A stretch of 54,961 nt of DNA from contig DATMGE010000006.1 in the NCBI GenBank assembly GCA_035555795.1, positions 1 through 54,961 on the forward strand, read 5' to 3'. This document shows, one piece after another, positions 10,343 through 18,654 of this stretch. The position numbers were made by a program, and so were the translations under genes. Numbering within the stretch: the first letter of the stretch is position 1; every line of letters starts with the position of its first letter. The notes beneath the pieces are model-generated. The model saw nothing but the letters and a program-made list of their open reading frames with translations, ran no database searches and was not told where the DNA came from. The stretch is from RCIO01 sp035555795. GTDB taxonomy: Bacteria; Pseudomonadota; Alphaproteobacteria; Rhizobiales; Rhizobiaceae.

Positions 10343-11440
10343 TTACTGGCCGGTGACGACCTTGGTCCACAGCCGGGTCAGCGTGCGCTGCTCGCGCGCG
10401 CCCAGCGGCTTGATGGTGAACAGGTTCTTCATCGTCGCCTCGTCGGGATAGACGGCCGGATCGTCCTTCACCTCCGGATCGAGGAATTCCTGCGAGGCGA
10501 GATTGCCATTGGCGTAGAAGACGTAGTTGGACGCCTTGGCCGCGACCTCCGGCTTCATCATGTAGTTGATGAATTCATGCGCCTCTTGCGTATGCGGGGC
10601 GTCCTTGGGGATCACGAACTGGTCGAACCACATCTGCGCGCCCTCCTTGGGGATCGCATAGCCGACCGCCACGCCCTGGTCCGCTTCCGCCGCGCGGTCG
10701 CGGGCCTGGAACACGTCGCCCGAGAAGCCGACCGCCAGGCAGATGTCGCCATTGGCGAGCGCATTGATATATTCCGACGAGTGGAACTTGCGGATATAGG
10801 GCCGCACCGCCAGCATGAGCGCCTCGGCCTTGTCGAGATCTTCCTGTGCGGTGCTGTTGGGGTCGAGGCCGAGATAGGCCAGTGCAGAAGGCACCACGTC
10901 GGTCGGCGAATCCAGCACATAGATGCCGCACTCGGCCAGCTTGGACGCCTTTTCCGGGTCGAACAGCACATCCCAGCTGTCGATCGTGTCGGTGCCGAGG
11001 ATGCTCTGCACCTTGGTCTCGTTATAGCCGAGCCCGGTGGTGCCCCACATATAGTTCACCGAATATTCGTTGCCCGGATCGAAGGTGGCGACGCGCTCCG
11101 AAACCACGTCCCACATATTGGTGAGGTTCGGCAGCTTCGACCTGTCGAGCTTCTGGTAGACGCCGGCCTGGATCTGGCGCGCCATGAAGGGGCTGGCCGT
11201 GGGCACGACCACGTCATAGCCCGACCCGCCGGCCAGAAGCTTGGTCTCCAGGATCTCGTTGGAATCGTAGACGTCGTAGACGACCTTGATTCCCGTCTCG
11301 GCCGTAAACTCCTGCAGGATCGAATCGTCGATATAATCCGACCAGTTATAGACGTTCACCACGCGCTCCTGCGCGAAGGCGCCGGTGGTGGCGGCCGCGA
11401 GGGCGAGCACGGCAGTCGATTGCAGGATTTTCTTGAGCAT
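10343..11440 (-). CDS. potF: Polyamine ABC transporter substrate-binding protein
   Basis: This 365-residue periplasmic protein has a clear signal peptide (MLKKILQSTAVLALAAATTG, cleavage near AFA-QE). The mature N-terminus VVNVYNWSDYIDDSILQEF and the later NEILETKLLAGGSGYDVVVP are characteristic of PotD/PotF polyamine-binding proteins. It opens the minus-strand potF-potG-potH-potI operon. A PuuA-like glutamine synthetase 5.5 kb away could act on imported putrescine. Confidence 0.93.
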   Translation of the reverse strand: MLKKILQSTAVLALAAATTGAFAQERVVNVYNWSDYIDDSILQEFTAETGIKVVYDVYDSNEILETKLLAGGSGYDVVVPTASPFMARQIQAGVYQKLDRSKLPNLTNMWDVVSERVATFDPGNEYSVNYMWGTTGLGYNETKVQSILGTDTIDSWDVLFDPEKASKLAECGIYVLDSPTDVVPSALAYLGLDPNSTAQEDLDKAEALMLAVRPYIRKFHSSEYINALANGDICLAVGFSGDVFQARDRAAEADQGVAVGYAIPKEGAQMWFDQFVIPKDAPHTQEAHEFINYMMKPEVAAKASNYVFYANGNLASQEFLDPEVKDDPAVYPDEATMKNLFTIKPLGAREQRTLTRLWTKVVTGQ

Positions 11441-11661
11441 ATGGGTTCACCTCACTTGCGGACAGCGCAGCCTGTCCTGCCCTATTTGCGCCCTGCGCGC
11501 GAGCGTCGCACGGCCTGTTATCCACATCAGCCTATTTTCGTTTCGGCAATGCGACAAGCGGTGTTTCACATGGCTTTACAGCGGCCGGACGGAGATTTTC
11601 CGAGGCGAAACCGGGCGGTTGCCGCGGCCATGGCGCGCCGCGGCTTGCCGCCGCCGCGCCA

Positions 11662-12327
11662 ATGCAACTAAACCCGCCTTCACGGTCGCCGCCGACGGAC
11701 GGCAGCCCCATCTGGATATGTAACGTGCCCGCACCCGGCGACAGCCTTCCCCGACCGCTTCTGTGGCTGCTTCTCGCCGCCCCCGCAGTGCCGATGGTAT
11801 GGCCGGTGCTGGCCGGTGAAGCGCCATGGCGCTACGCCATCGGGCCGACCGGCGAGGCCGCCGCGATCCTGCTCCTGTGCGCATTGTCGCTCTCGCCGCT
11901 GCGGACGCTCTTCCCCCGCGCGCCGCTCCTGCTCCGGCTCCTGCGCCGCCGCCGCGACATCGGGCTGGCGGCCTTCTTCTATGCGCTCCTGCACCTGATC
12001 TTCTTCGTGTTCAGCATCGGCCGGCTCGACTACATCATCCAGGGACTTGCCTGGGCGTCCATGTGGACCGGCTGGCTCGCCTTCGCGCTCATGCTCGTGC
12101 CGGCGGCGATTTCCAGTGACTGCGCCATGCGAAGGCTGGGCCGGACGTGGAAGCGGCTCCAGCGGTTCGTCCATGCGGTGGCGATCCTGGTGCTGTGCCA
12201 CTGGCTTCTGCTGGCCCCAGCACCCTTTCAAGCCCTCGTCTGGTTCGCGCCGCTGGCGGCTTTGCAACTCGCCAGGCTGGGTCTGATCCTCTATGGTCGG
12301 CGCCGTGCGAGGGAGACGGAAACGTGA
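11662..12327 (+). CDS. Ferric-reductase-like haem membrane protein (MsrQ-like)
   Basis: This protein of up to 221 residues has about six predicted helices. Features shared with the MsrQ/YedZ ferric-reductase-like family are RRRRDIGLAAFFYALLH, with His111, and RRLGRTWKRLQRFVH, with His171 and then His180; these are the likely haem-ligand positions. MsrQ passes electrons to periplasmic MsrP, but no msrP is next to it here. The stop overlaps the GTG of a quinone oxidoreductase, so the two are probably co-translated. The start is uncertain: the first 21 residues look unlike a membrane-protein N-terminus, and GTG at 11725 (VPAPGDSLP) is an alternative. Confidence 0.7.
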   Translation: MQLNPPSRSPPTDGSPIWICNVPAPGDSLPRPLLWLLLAAPAVPMVWPVLAGEAPWRYAIGPTGEAAAILLLCALSLSPLRTLFPRAPLLLRLLRRRRDIGLAAFFYALLHLIFFVFSIGRLDYIIQGLAWASMWTGWLAFALMLVPAAISSDCAMRRLGRTWKRLQRFVHAVAILVLCHWLLLAPAPFQALVWFAPLAALQLARLGLILYGRRRARETET

Positions 12328-13298
12328 AGGCAGCCTGGTACGAAAAGAGTGGCGATGCGCGCTCCGTGCTGCAATTCGGCGAGATGGACCAGCCGGCGCC
12401 GGAAGCCGGCGAGGTTCTCGTCAGGCTACATGCATCGGGCGTCAATCCGGTTGATGTGAAGGCCCGGAAAGGCTGGCCGGTACGGGTCCCGCGCATCATT
12501 CCCCATTCCGATGGCGCGGGCATCGTCGAGGCCGTCGGCAAGGGTGTGCCCAATGCGCGCGTCGGCGAGCGCGTCTGGATCTGGAATGGGCAGTGGAAGC
12601 GCCCCTTCGGCACGGCGGCCGAATATATCGCGCTGCCGTCCGGCCAGGCAATGCGCCTGCCCGAGCAGGTCACTTTCGCGGCCGGTGCCTGCCTGGGCAT
12701 TCCCGCGCTTACCGCGATCCACGCCGTGCGCTCGCTCGGCGAGGTCGGCGGTAAGACGGTGCTGGTCACCGGCGCGGCCTCCTCGGTCGGCTACTATGCC
12801 GCGCAATTGCTCAAGATCCGCGGCGCGCGCGTCATTGGCACGGCATCGGCGGCAAGGCAGGCCCATGCGCGCGAGGCCGGTGCGGATTTCGTCATCGACT
12901 ACCGCGCCAAGGATGTCGCCGCCGTGGTCAAGGACCTGACGCGCGGCGCCGGCGTGAACGGGATCGTCGATATCGACGTGTCGTCTACGGTGCGCCTGCT
13001 GGCCGACGGCATCATGGCCCCGCATGGAAGGCATGTCGTCTACGGCTCGAATTCCCCGGCCGATGTGCCGCTGCCCTTCAGTCCCATGCTGCAAGGAAAC
13101 CTCTCCATTGCCTTCATGCTGGTCTTCGAACTGACCGAGGCAGAGCGCGCCGCCGCCCTCGGCGAATTGCAGACCCTCCTGCAGGAAAATCGCCTGCGCC
13201 ACGCGGTCGGCGCGCGTTTTCCGCTCTCCGCCATCATCGATGCCCATGAGGCTGTCGAGGCGGGCCGCACCGTCGGCAATGTCGTGCTGGAAATGTAG
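12324..13298 (+). CDS. Zinc-independent NADPH:quinone oxidoreductase (MDR family)
   Basis: This 324-residue medium-chain reductase resembles QOR/zeta-crystallin. It has an N-terminal GroES-like fold with LHASGVNPVDVKARKG, and a Rossmann segment TVLVTGAASSVGYYAAQL where AASSVG stands in for the usual nucleotide-binding glycine motif. It lacks the zinc-ligand cysteines of alcohol dehydrogenases. I placed the start at the GTG at 12324 because it overlaps the upstream stop by GTGA and follows GGGAGACGG; the upstream in-frame extension runs inside the preceding gene. It should transfer hydride from NADPH to quinones or enone-type substrates. The pairing with a haem membrane protein suggests a redox chain, but that is inference. 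Confidence 0.85.
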   Translation: MKAAWYEKSGDARSVLQFGEMDQPAPEAGEVLVRLHASGVNPVDVKARKGWPVRVPRIIPHSDGAGIVEAVGKGVPNARVGERVWIWNGQWKRPFGTAAEYIALPSGQAMRLPEQVTFAAGACLGIPALTAIHAVRSLGEVGGKTVLVTGAASSVGYYAAQLLKIRGARVIGTASAARQAHAREAGADFVIDYRAKDVAAVVKDLTRGAGVNGIVDIDVSSTVRLLADGIMAPHGRHVVYGSNSPADVPLPFSPMLQGNLSIAFMLVFELTEAERAAALGELQTLLQENRLRHAVGARFPLSAIIDAHEAVEAGRTVGNVVLEM

Positions 13299-13305
13299 CG
13301 CCAGC

Positions 13306-13332
13306 AAAAAAGCCCGGTCACGAGGACCGGGC
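13306..13332 (-). terminator. Rho-independent terminator reading leftward
   Basis: GCCCGGTC (13312-13319) and GACCGGGC (13325-13332) form a perfect 8-bp stem. The adjoining A-run on the plus strand (13306-13311) gives six U residues on the minus-strand RNA. It therefore best serves leftward transcription from the DUF1127 gene, while its stem also sits just past the quinone reductase stop. Confidence 0.75.
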
Positions 13333-13400
13333 AATGGGCAGGCGGGGCCGGAGGGTGCCGGCGTGAATGAGGGAACGCGCCTGCCGGAGTCTGGCAAACC

Positions 13401-13502
13401 TTGGAGCATCTCCGCTTTTCATGGAATCACGGAGATGCTCGATCTCTTTGTTTTACGCAGTTCCGGACGCAAAACCGCTGCGCACTTTTGCTGGAATTGC
13501 TC
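13401..13502 (-). repeat. Interspersed ~100-bp repeat, copy A
   Basis: Read on the minus strand it starts GAGCAATTCCAGC and ends GGAGATGCTCC, and it aligns along nearly its whole length with 53215-53318. The first half folds as GCAATTCC with GGAACTGC plus an inner GCAAAA/TTTTGC stem. The second half carries a perfect 11-bp inverted repeat, GAGCATCTCCG/CGGAGATGCTC. The repeat begins at the stop codon of the DUF1127 gene. Confidence 0.85.
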
Positions 13503-13789
13503 TAGTAGATGCGTCGGGCCGCGCCCTCGAGCGAGCTGCGCGAGCGGGCGATCTGGTTGAGATAGGCGGTCGGATCGAGCTCGACGCGGCGGCGCCATGC
13601 CTCGTGCAGGTCGCTGCGCCTTATGCCGACATCGGCGAGTTCCCGGTCGGTCATCTCGCGCAGCCGGTGGAACATGCGCCGGTTTCGGATCGCACGGCGC
13701 AGCGCCATGGCGGTTCCCACCACGCGCGCCACGAGCAGGGCCGGGAACGCGGCAGTGCCGGAACGGGGGCTGTGGTCGATGACGGCCAT
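13502..13789 (-). CDS. DUF1127 (YjiS-like) small protein
   Basis: This 95-residue arginine-rich protein contains the DUF1127 core RRMFHRLREMTDRELADVG, followed by IRRSDL. In rhizobia this family is abundant, mostly as very short proteins, and some members affect phosphate or small-RNA metabolism; this one has an extra N-terminal stretch and a C-terminal tail. The start at 13789 has AAGGAGAAG upstream; the longer frame to 13894 lacks support. It is divergent from the LysR regulator, which could control it. A repeat copy begins at its stop codon. Confidence 0.8.
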   Translation of the reverse strand: MAVIDHSPRSGTAAFPALLVARVVGTAMALRRAIRNRRMFHRLREMTDRELADVGIRRSDLHEAWRRRVELDPTAYLNQIARSRSSLEGAARRIY

Positions 13790-13959
13790 CTCACTTCTCC
13801 TTGGACCGCGCGCAAAACACCACCGCACCGGGCCGGGACCATCCCCCGCCGGCGAGCGCTTGCGCAATTCGCTTGGACACGGGCTGTATCCCATCGCCAG
13901 ATTGATTTATCCAACGAATGTTTTTAATCTGAGACATCAACAGTTCTGATGGTTTCCCC

Positions 13960-14919
13960 ATGGCCTCGACTCCGCTCGACCTCGACCAGCTCCAGACTTT
14001 CGTTTCCATCGCCGATACGGGCTCCTTCACCCGCGCCGCCGAGGAGGTGCACCGCACGCAGTCGGCGGTGTCGATGCAGATGCGCCGCCTCGAAGAGCGC
14101 ATCGGCAAGCCGATCTTCCTCAAGGACGGCCGCACCAACCGGCTGACGGAGGAAGGCGAGCGGCTGCTCGCCTATGCGCGCCGGCTGCTGCGGCTGAACC
14201 GCGAGGCGCTTGCCGCCTTCGACGATTCCAGCCTCGAAGGGCAGATCCGCATCGGCACGCCCGATGATTATGCCGACCGTTTCCTGCCCGAGATCATGGG
14301 CCGCTTCGCCCGCTCCAATCCGCGCGTCGAACTCTCCATCCAGTGCGAGCCCACCGCCAACCTCGCCGAACTGACGCGGCGCGGCCAGCTCGACCTCGCC
14401 ATCGTCACCCATTGCGACGATGTGCGGCCACATGAGATCGTCCGGCGCGAGCCGCTGCTGTGGGTCGGCTCCGCCAGCCATGCCGCGCATGAGGAAGCGA
14501 TCCTGCCGCTGGCCGTGGGGCGGCCGAGCTGCGCCTGGCGGCGGGCGGCCACCGAAATGCTGGCGCAGCAGGAGCGCGACTACCGCATCCTCTTTACCAG
14601 CTGGTCGGCGCAGGTCGTCATCGCCGCCGTGCTGGCCGGCCTCGCCGTCTCGGTCCTGCCCGAATGCGCCCTGCGGCCCGGCATGCGCGTCCTGTCCGAG
14701 GCGGAAGGCTTCGGCACGCTTCCCGATGTCCAGATCGGCATATTGCGCGGCCATACGAGCAAGCCGGATATCGTCGATGCGCTTGCCCGCCACATCAGCG
14801 AAAGCCTCGACAATATCTCGGTGCCGGCGCCGGAAGAGACCGGCGGCTTCGATTTCGATGCGATGCCCTTTGCGCGGGTGCGCAAGGCGCGCCAGAAGCC
14901 GGTCGTGGCGGGCTGGTAG
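13960..14919 (+). CDS. LysR-family transcriptional regulator
   Basis: This 319-residue regulator opens with a LysR winged helix-turn-helix at about residues 6-65 (LDQLQTFVSIADTGSFTRAA, then QSAVSMQMRRLEERIG). The effector-binding domain follows (IRIGTPDDYADRFLP), with a second subdomain near SWSAQVVIAAVLAGLAVSVLP. Its effector and targets are not evident. The 170-bp divergent gap to the DUF1127 gene is the natural place for its operator. It ends 45 bases before xseA, but those two are probably functionally unrelated. Confidence 0.9.
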   Translation: MASTPLDLDQLQTFVSIADTGSFTRAAEEVHRTQSAVSMQMRRLEERIGKPIFLKDGRTNRLTEEGERLLAYARRLLRLNREALAAFDDSSLEGQIRIGTPDDYADRFLPEIMGRFARSNPRVELSIQCEPTANLAELTRRGQLDLAIVTHCDDVRPHEIVRREPLLWVGSASHAAHEEAILPLAVGRPSCAWRRAATEMLAQQERDYRILFTSWSAQVVIAAVLAGLAVSVLPECALRPGMRVLSEAEGFGTLPDVQIGILRGHTSKPDIVDALARHISESLDNISVPAPEETGGFDFDAMPFARVRKARQKPVVAGW

Positions 14920-14964
14920 CGGCGCTGGCTTGACCCCTGCCTGCCGCCACCGTCCTATCGACCC

Positions 14965-16602
14965 ATGAGCGACCTGCCCGTTACCGATTCGCCCACCAAT
15001 GCGGCGGAGTTCACCGTCAGCGAGATATCCAATGCGCTGAAGCGCACGGTTGAGGACGCCTTCGGCAATGTGCGCGTGCGCGGCGAGGTTTCGGGCTATC
15101 GCGGGCCGCATTCCTCGGGCCACGCCTATTTCTCGCTCAAGGATGACCGCGCCCGCATCGACGCCGTGATCTGGCGAACCTCCTTTTCGCGGCTGAAATT
15201 CAAGCCGGAGGAGGGCATGGAGGTGGTGGCGAAGGGCCGCCTCACCACCTATCCCGGCAAGTCCAACTACCAGATCGTCATCGACAGCCTGGAGCCGGCC
15301 GGCGCCGGCGCGCTGATGGCGCTGCTGGAGGAGCGGCGGCGCAAGCTGGCCGCCGAAGGGCTTTTCGACACCGAACGCAAGCGGCGGCTGCCTTATATGC
15401 CGATGGTGATCGGCGTGGTCACCTCGCCCACCGGCGCGGTGATCCGCGACATCATCCACCGCATTTCCGACCGTTTCCCGCTTCACGTCATCGTCTGGCC
15501 GGTGCGCGTGCAGGGCGAAACGACGGGGCAGGAGGTTTCGGCGGCGATTGCCGGCTTCAACGCACTTGCAGCCGACGGACCGATCCCGCGCCCCGATGTG
15601 CTGATCGTCGCGCGCGGCGGTGGCTCGCTGGAAGATCTCTGGGGTTTCAACGACGAAGCCGTGGTGCGCGCTGCTGCAAGCTCGCTCATCCCGCTCATCT
15701 CCGCCGTCGGCCACGAGACAGACTGGACGCTGATCGACCATGCGGCGGATGTCCGCGCCCCGACCCCGACGGGAGCCGCCGAAATGGCCGTGCCGGTCAG
15801 GGCCGAGCTGGAAGCGCATCTCGCCACGCTGGGCGCGCGCCTGCGCGGCTGCATGTCGCGCGCATTGGAGCGCCGGCGTCAGGCAGCCCGCGCCGCCGGT
15901 CGCGCCCTGCCGTCACCCGACCAGCTCTTCGCCCTGCCGCGCCGTCGTTTCGACGATGCCGCGGCCCGCTTGGACCGCGCGCTGGATGGCGGGCTGAAGC
16001 ACCGTTCCGCGCGATTGGGCGCGATCCGCCTCTCGCCTGCCGTGCTGTCGCGGCGCATCGTGGAAACCCGCCGCCGCGCCGAGCGCGACCTTGCCCGTGC
16101 CGCCGCAGCGCTGCGCGCCGGCCTCCAGCAGCGCCGCACGCGTCTCGACCGCGAAGGCGCGCAGCTCCCACGCGCTGCCACAGCGGTTCTGCGCCGCAAG
16201 CGCGACCGCGCTGCTGCCCTTGGGTCCCGCCTGTCACTCCAGCCGGTATTGCGGCAAGCCCGTCGCGAGGGCGATCGTCTGGCGCAGGCATCGCGCCGCC
16301 TCGCGCTTGCCGGCGATATCGCGCTCGACAAGGCCGCGCGCCGCCTCGCGCAGGCCGACCGCCTGCTTGCCGCGCTATCCTATCAGTCGGTGCTCGATCG
16401 CGGCTTTGCGCTGGTGAGCGATGCCGAGGGCCGTCTCGTCGCCCGTGCCGCCGCGATTTCCCCCGGCCAGCCGCTGACGCTGACCTTTGCCGACGGCAAG
16501 GCCGGGGCGCTGGCGACCGGCAATGCCGAAGCCGCCCGTCCGCGCCCGAAGGCCGCGCCGAAGCCGGTGCCGGACAAGGGCGGGCAGGGCAGCTTGTTCT
16601 GA
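14965..16602 (+). CDS. xseA: Exodeoxyribonuclease VII large subunit
   Basis: This 545-residue protein is the catalytic large subunit of ExoVII, which degrades single-stranded DNA. An N-terminal OB-fold spans about residues 12-105 (VSEISNALKRTVEDAFGNVR, SGYRGPHSSGHAYFSLKD). The catalytic core includes GVVTSPTGAVIRD, VARGGGSLEDLWGFNDE and SAVGHETDWTLIDHAADVRA. A long arginine- and alanine-rich helical region follows and should form the coiled coil that binds the small XseB subunits. No xseB lies in this window. It is convergent with a DUF6460 gene 13 bases away. Confidence 0.95.
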   Translation: MSDLPVTDSPTNAAEFTVSEISNALKRTVEDAFGNVRVRGEVSGYRGPHSSGHAYFSLKDDRARIDAVIWRTSFSRLKFKPEEGMEVVAKGRLTTYPGKSNYQIVIDSLEPAGAGALMALLEERRRKLAAEGLFDTERKRRLPYMPMVIGVVTSPTGAVIRDIIHRISDRFPLHVIVWPVRVQGETTGQEVSAAIAGFNALAADGPIPRPDVLIVARGGGSLEDLWGFNDEAVVRAAASSLIPLISAVGHETDWTLIDHAADVRAPTPTGAAEMAVPVRAELEAHLATLGARLRGCMSRALERRRQAARAAGRALPSPDQLFALPRRRFDDAAARLDRALDGGLKHRSARLGAIRLSPAVLSRRIVETRRRAERDLARAAAALRAGLQQRRTRLDREGAQLPRAATAVLRRKRDRAAALGSRLSLQPVLRQARREGDRLAQASRRLALAGDIALDKAARRLAQADRLLAALSYQSVLDRGFALVSDAEGRLVARAAAISPGQPLTLTFADGKAGALATGNAEAARPRPKAAPKPVPDKGGQGSLF

Positions 16603-16615
16603 AAGCGGATCGGCT

Positions 16616-16870
16616 TCAGCGCCGGTAGTTTGCCAGCCGGATGAGCAGGAAGACGGGCACCACGATGGCTGCGCCGAGCAGGAAATAGCCCACCACATTG
16701 TCGATCGCCGCGAAGCCCATATACCAGACGCGCTCCACCGCCAGCACGAGGCTGCGATAGATGTCGCCCGGCGTCCAGCCGAAGGCGCTCATCACCAGGC
16801 CGACCAGAAAGGACAGCACCACCAGCTTCACCAGTACGCGAAGGGGGCTGTCGCCCAGAAATCCATTCAT
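16616..16870 (-). CDS. Small inner-membrane protein (DUF6460)
   Basis: This 84-residue protein has two hydrophobic segments (about 12-28, VKLVVLSFLVGLVMSAF, and about 58-76, VVGYFLLGAAIVVPVFLLI) separated by an amphipathic loop with WTPGDIYRSL. It matches the DUF6460 proteins I know from rhizobial genomes. Its function is unknown. It ends tail-to-tail with xseA and is not evidently linked to the glutamine synthetase gene upstream on the same strand. Confidence 0.7.
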   Translation of the reverse strand: MNGFLGDSPLRVLVKLVVLSFLVGLVMSAFGWTPGDIYRSLVLAVERVWYMGFAAIDNVVGYFLLGAAIVVPVFLLIRLANYRR

Positions 16871-16969
16871 CGAAGGCTCCAGATAAGTGGTCCCGACATA
16901 GTGGTGCGCACCTGCCCGTGCAAGCTCACCGCCCCTGTGCGATGGATGCGGCGAAGTCGCGGCGGAGCG

Positions 16970-18403
16970 CTACACGTTGAGCAGCAGATATTCGCGCTCC
17001 CATGGGCTGATGACCTCCATGAAGGTCTCGAACTCCGCTTTCTTGATCGCCGCATAGGTGGTGGCGAAGGATGTGCCGAGCAGGTCCGTCAGGTCGGCGT
17101 CTTCCTCGAACAGCGAAACCGCCTCCAGCAGACCCCGCGGCAGTTCGATCTCGTCCTCATTGACGGTCGTGCCCACCGGGGCGTCCGGCTCGATCCTGTT
17201 GCGCATGCCGATCAGCCCGCAGGCGAGCGAGGCGGCGAGCGCCAGATAGGGGTTCGCGTCGGAGGAGGGGATGCGGTTCTCGACGCGCCGCGCCGCCGGG
17301 TCCGAGCGCGGAATCCGGAAGGCGGTGGTGCGGTTGTCGTAGCCCCAGCGGGTGTTGACCGGCGCCGAAGCCGCCTTGGTCAGCCGGCGGTAGGAATTCA
17401 CATAGGGCGCCATCATCACCAGTGCGGCCGGGATGTGGCGCTGCATGCCGCCGATGAAATGGCGAAACATCTCGCTTTCGCTGCCGTCCTCGTTGACGAA
17501 GACATTGCGGCCCGTCTTGCGGTCGAGCACCGACTGGTGGATGTGCATGGCCGACCCCGGCTGGCCCTGGATCGGCTTGGCCATGAAGGTGGCATAGGTG
17601 TCGTGCTTCAGCGCCGCTTCGCGGATTGTGCGCTTGAACAGGAAGACCTGATCGGCCAGCGCGATCGGGTCGCCATGGCGCAGGTTGATCTCCAGCTGCC
17701 CCGCGCCCTCTTCGTGGATCAGCGTATCGATCTCGAGACCCTGTCCTTCGGAGAAGTGGTAGATGTCGTCGATCAGCTCGTCGAATTCGTTGACGCCGGC
17801 GATGGAATAGCCCTGTCCGCCGCCGATGGCGCGCCCCGAACGGCCGACAGGCGGCGTGAGCGGATAGTCCGGATCGGGGTTCTTGCGCACAAGGTAGAAT
17901 TCGATCTCCGGCGCCACCACCGCGCTCAGGCCGTCCCGCTCATAGGCGGCGAGCACCCGCCGCAGCACGTTGCGCGGCGTGAATTCCACCTGTCGTCCGT
18001 CCTGGTGCACGAGGTCGCAGATCACCTGCGCGGTCGGATCGCTCTCCCACGGCACTTCCGAAAGCGTCGACAGGTCCGGCACCAGCTTGAGGTCGCCATC
18101 GTCCTCCGGATAGACGAAGCCGTCGCCGTCCTCGGGATAGTCGCCCGAGATCGTCGTCATGAAGACGGCCGAAGGCAGCGCCAGCGAGGTGTTGGAGGTG
18201 AATTTCTTCGACGGCATCATCTTGCCGCGCGCCACGCCGGCCTGATCGGGCGTGATGCATTCCAGATCCTCGATGCCGCGCCATTCGAGCCAGGCGGAAG
18301 CCTCTTTCCAGTTCTTCACGCCACGGCGGTTGTTCACGAAAGCGGGGGTGCGGGTCCGCTTGAGGCGCTGGGCCGGGCGGGAGTCCTTCTTGGCAGGGGG
18401 CAT
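16970..18403 (-). CDS. Glutamine synthetase family protein, PuuA-like
   Basis: This 477-residue member of the glutamine synthetase superfamily is closer to gamma-glutamylputrescine synthetases and other type-III-like paralogues than to GlnA. Visible motifs are VAPEIEFYLVRK (catalytic acidic pair), EEGAGQLEINL, GSAMHIHQSV (ATP site) and the arginine-rich PAARRVENRIPSSDANPYLA near the C-terminus. The basic N-terminal 30 residues are an extension. A role in polyamine breakdown by gamma-glutamylation of putrescine fits the potFGHI importer nearby, but no other puu genes are present. Other amine or amino-acid substrates are possible. Confidence 0.8.
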   Translation of the reverse strand: MPPAKKDSRPAQRLKRTRTPAFVNNRRGVKNWKEASAWLEWRGIEDLECITPDQAGVARGKMMPSKKFTSNTSLALPSAVFMTTISGDYPEDGDGFVYPEDDGDLKLVPDLSTLSEVPWESDPTAQVICDLVHQDGRQVEFTPRNVLRRVLAAYERDGLSAVVAPEIEFYLVRKNPDPDYPLTPPVGRSGRAIGGGQGYSIAGVNEFDELIDDIYHFSEGQGLEIDTLIHEEGAGQLEINLRHGDPIALADQVFLFKRTIREAALKHDTYATFMAKPIQGQPGSAMHIHQSVLDRKTGRNVFVNEDGSESEMFRHFIGGMQRHIPAALVMMAPYVNSYRRLTKAASAPVNTRWGYDNRTTAFRIPRSDPAARRVENRIPSSDANPYLALAASLACGLIGMRNRIEPDAPVGTTVNEDEIELPRGLLEAVSLFEEDADLTDLLGTSFATTYAAIKKAEFETFMEVISPWEREYLLLNV

Positions 18404-18654
18404 CGGTCACCGATTGTTGAAACGGCAGTGATTATAGGCGCGCGCGGCGGATTGGGAAGTGCGCGGCGGCGCGGCGGCGCATTGACAGAACTTTCCCGCT
18501 GGCCCATGCCGCCGCGAGGAGCCCGGTCGCCACCGGCAAAAGGACAACGATCATGGACCCCGACAGTCGATCACGACTTTCGAGACCGCCTGCCGTTCGC
18601 CGCCTCTAGCAGGCTCGACGGCCGGCCACGGGCCTTTGCCCGAAAGGAGCCGTC

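Noticed and set aside
11518..11526. A perfect DnaA-box-like TTATCCACA upstream of potF
   Set aside because: It is a single copy with no neighbouring boxes, AT-rich unwinding region or replication genes, so it is not evidence of an origin.
13924..15819. A 631-codon minus-strand frame opposite the LysR gene and xseA
   Set aside because: Both plus-strand genes are clear family members; the opposite frame has no recognisable motif.
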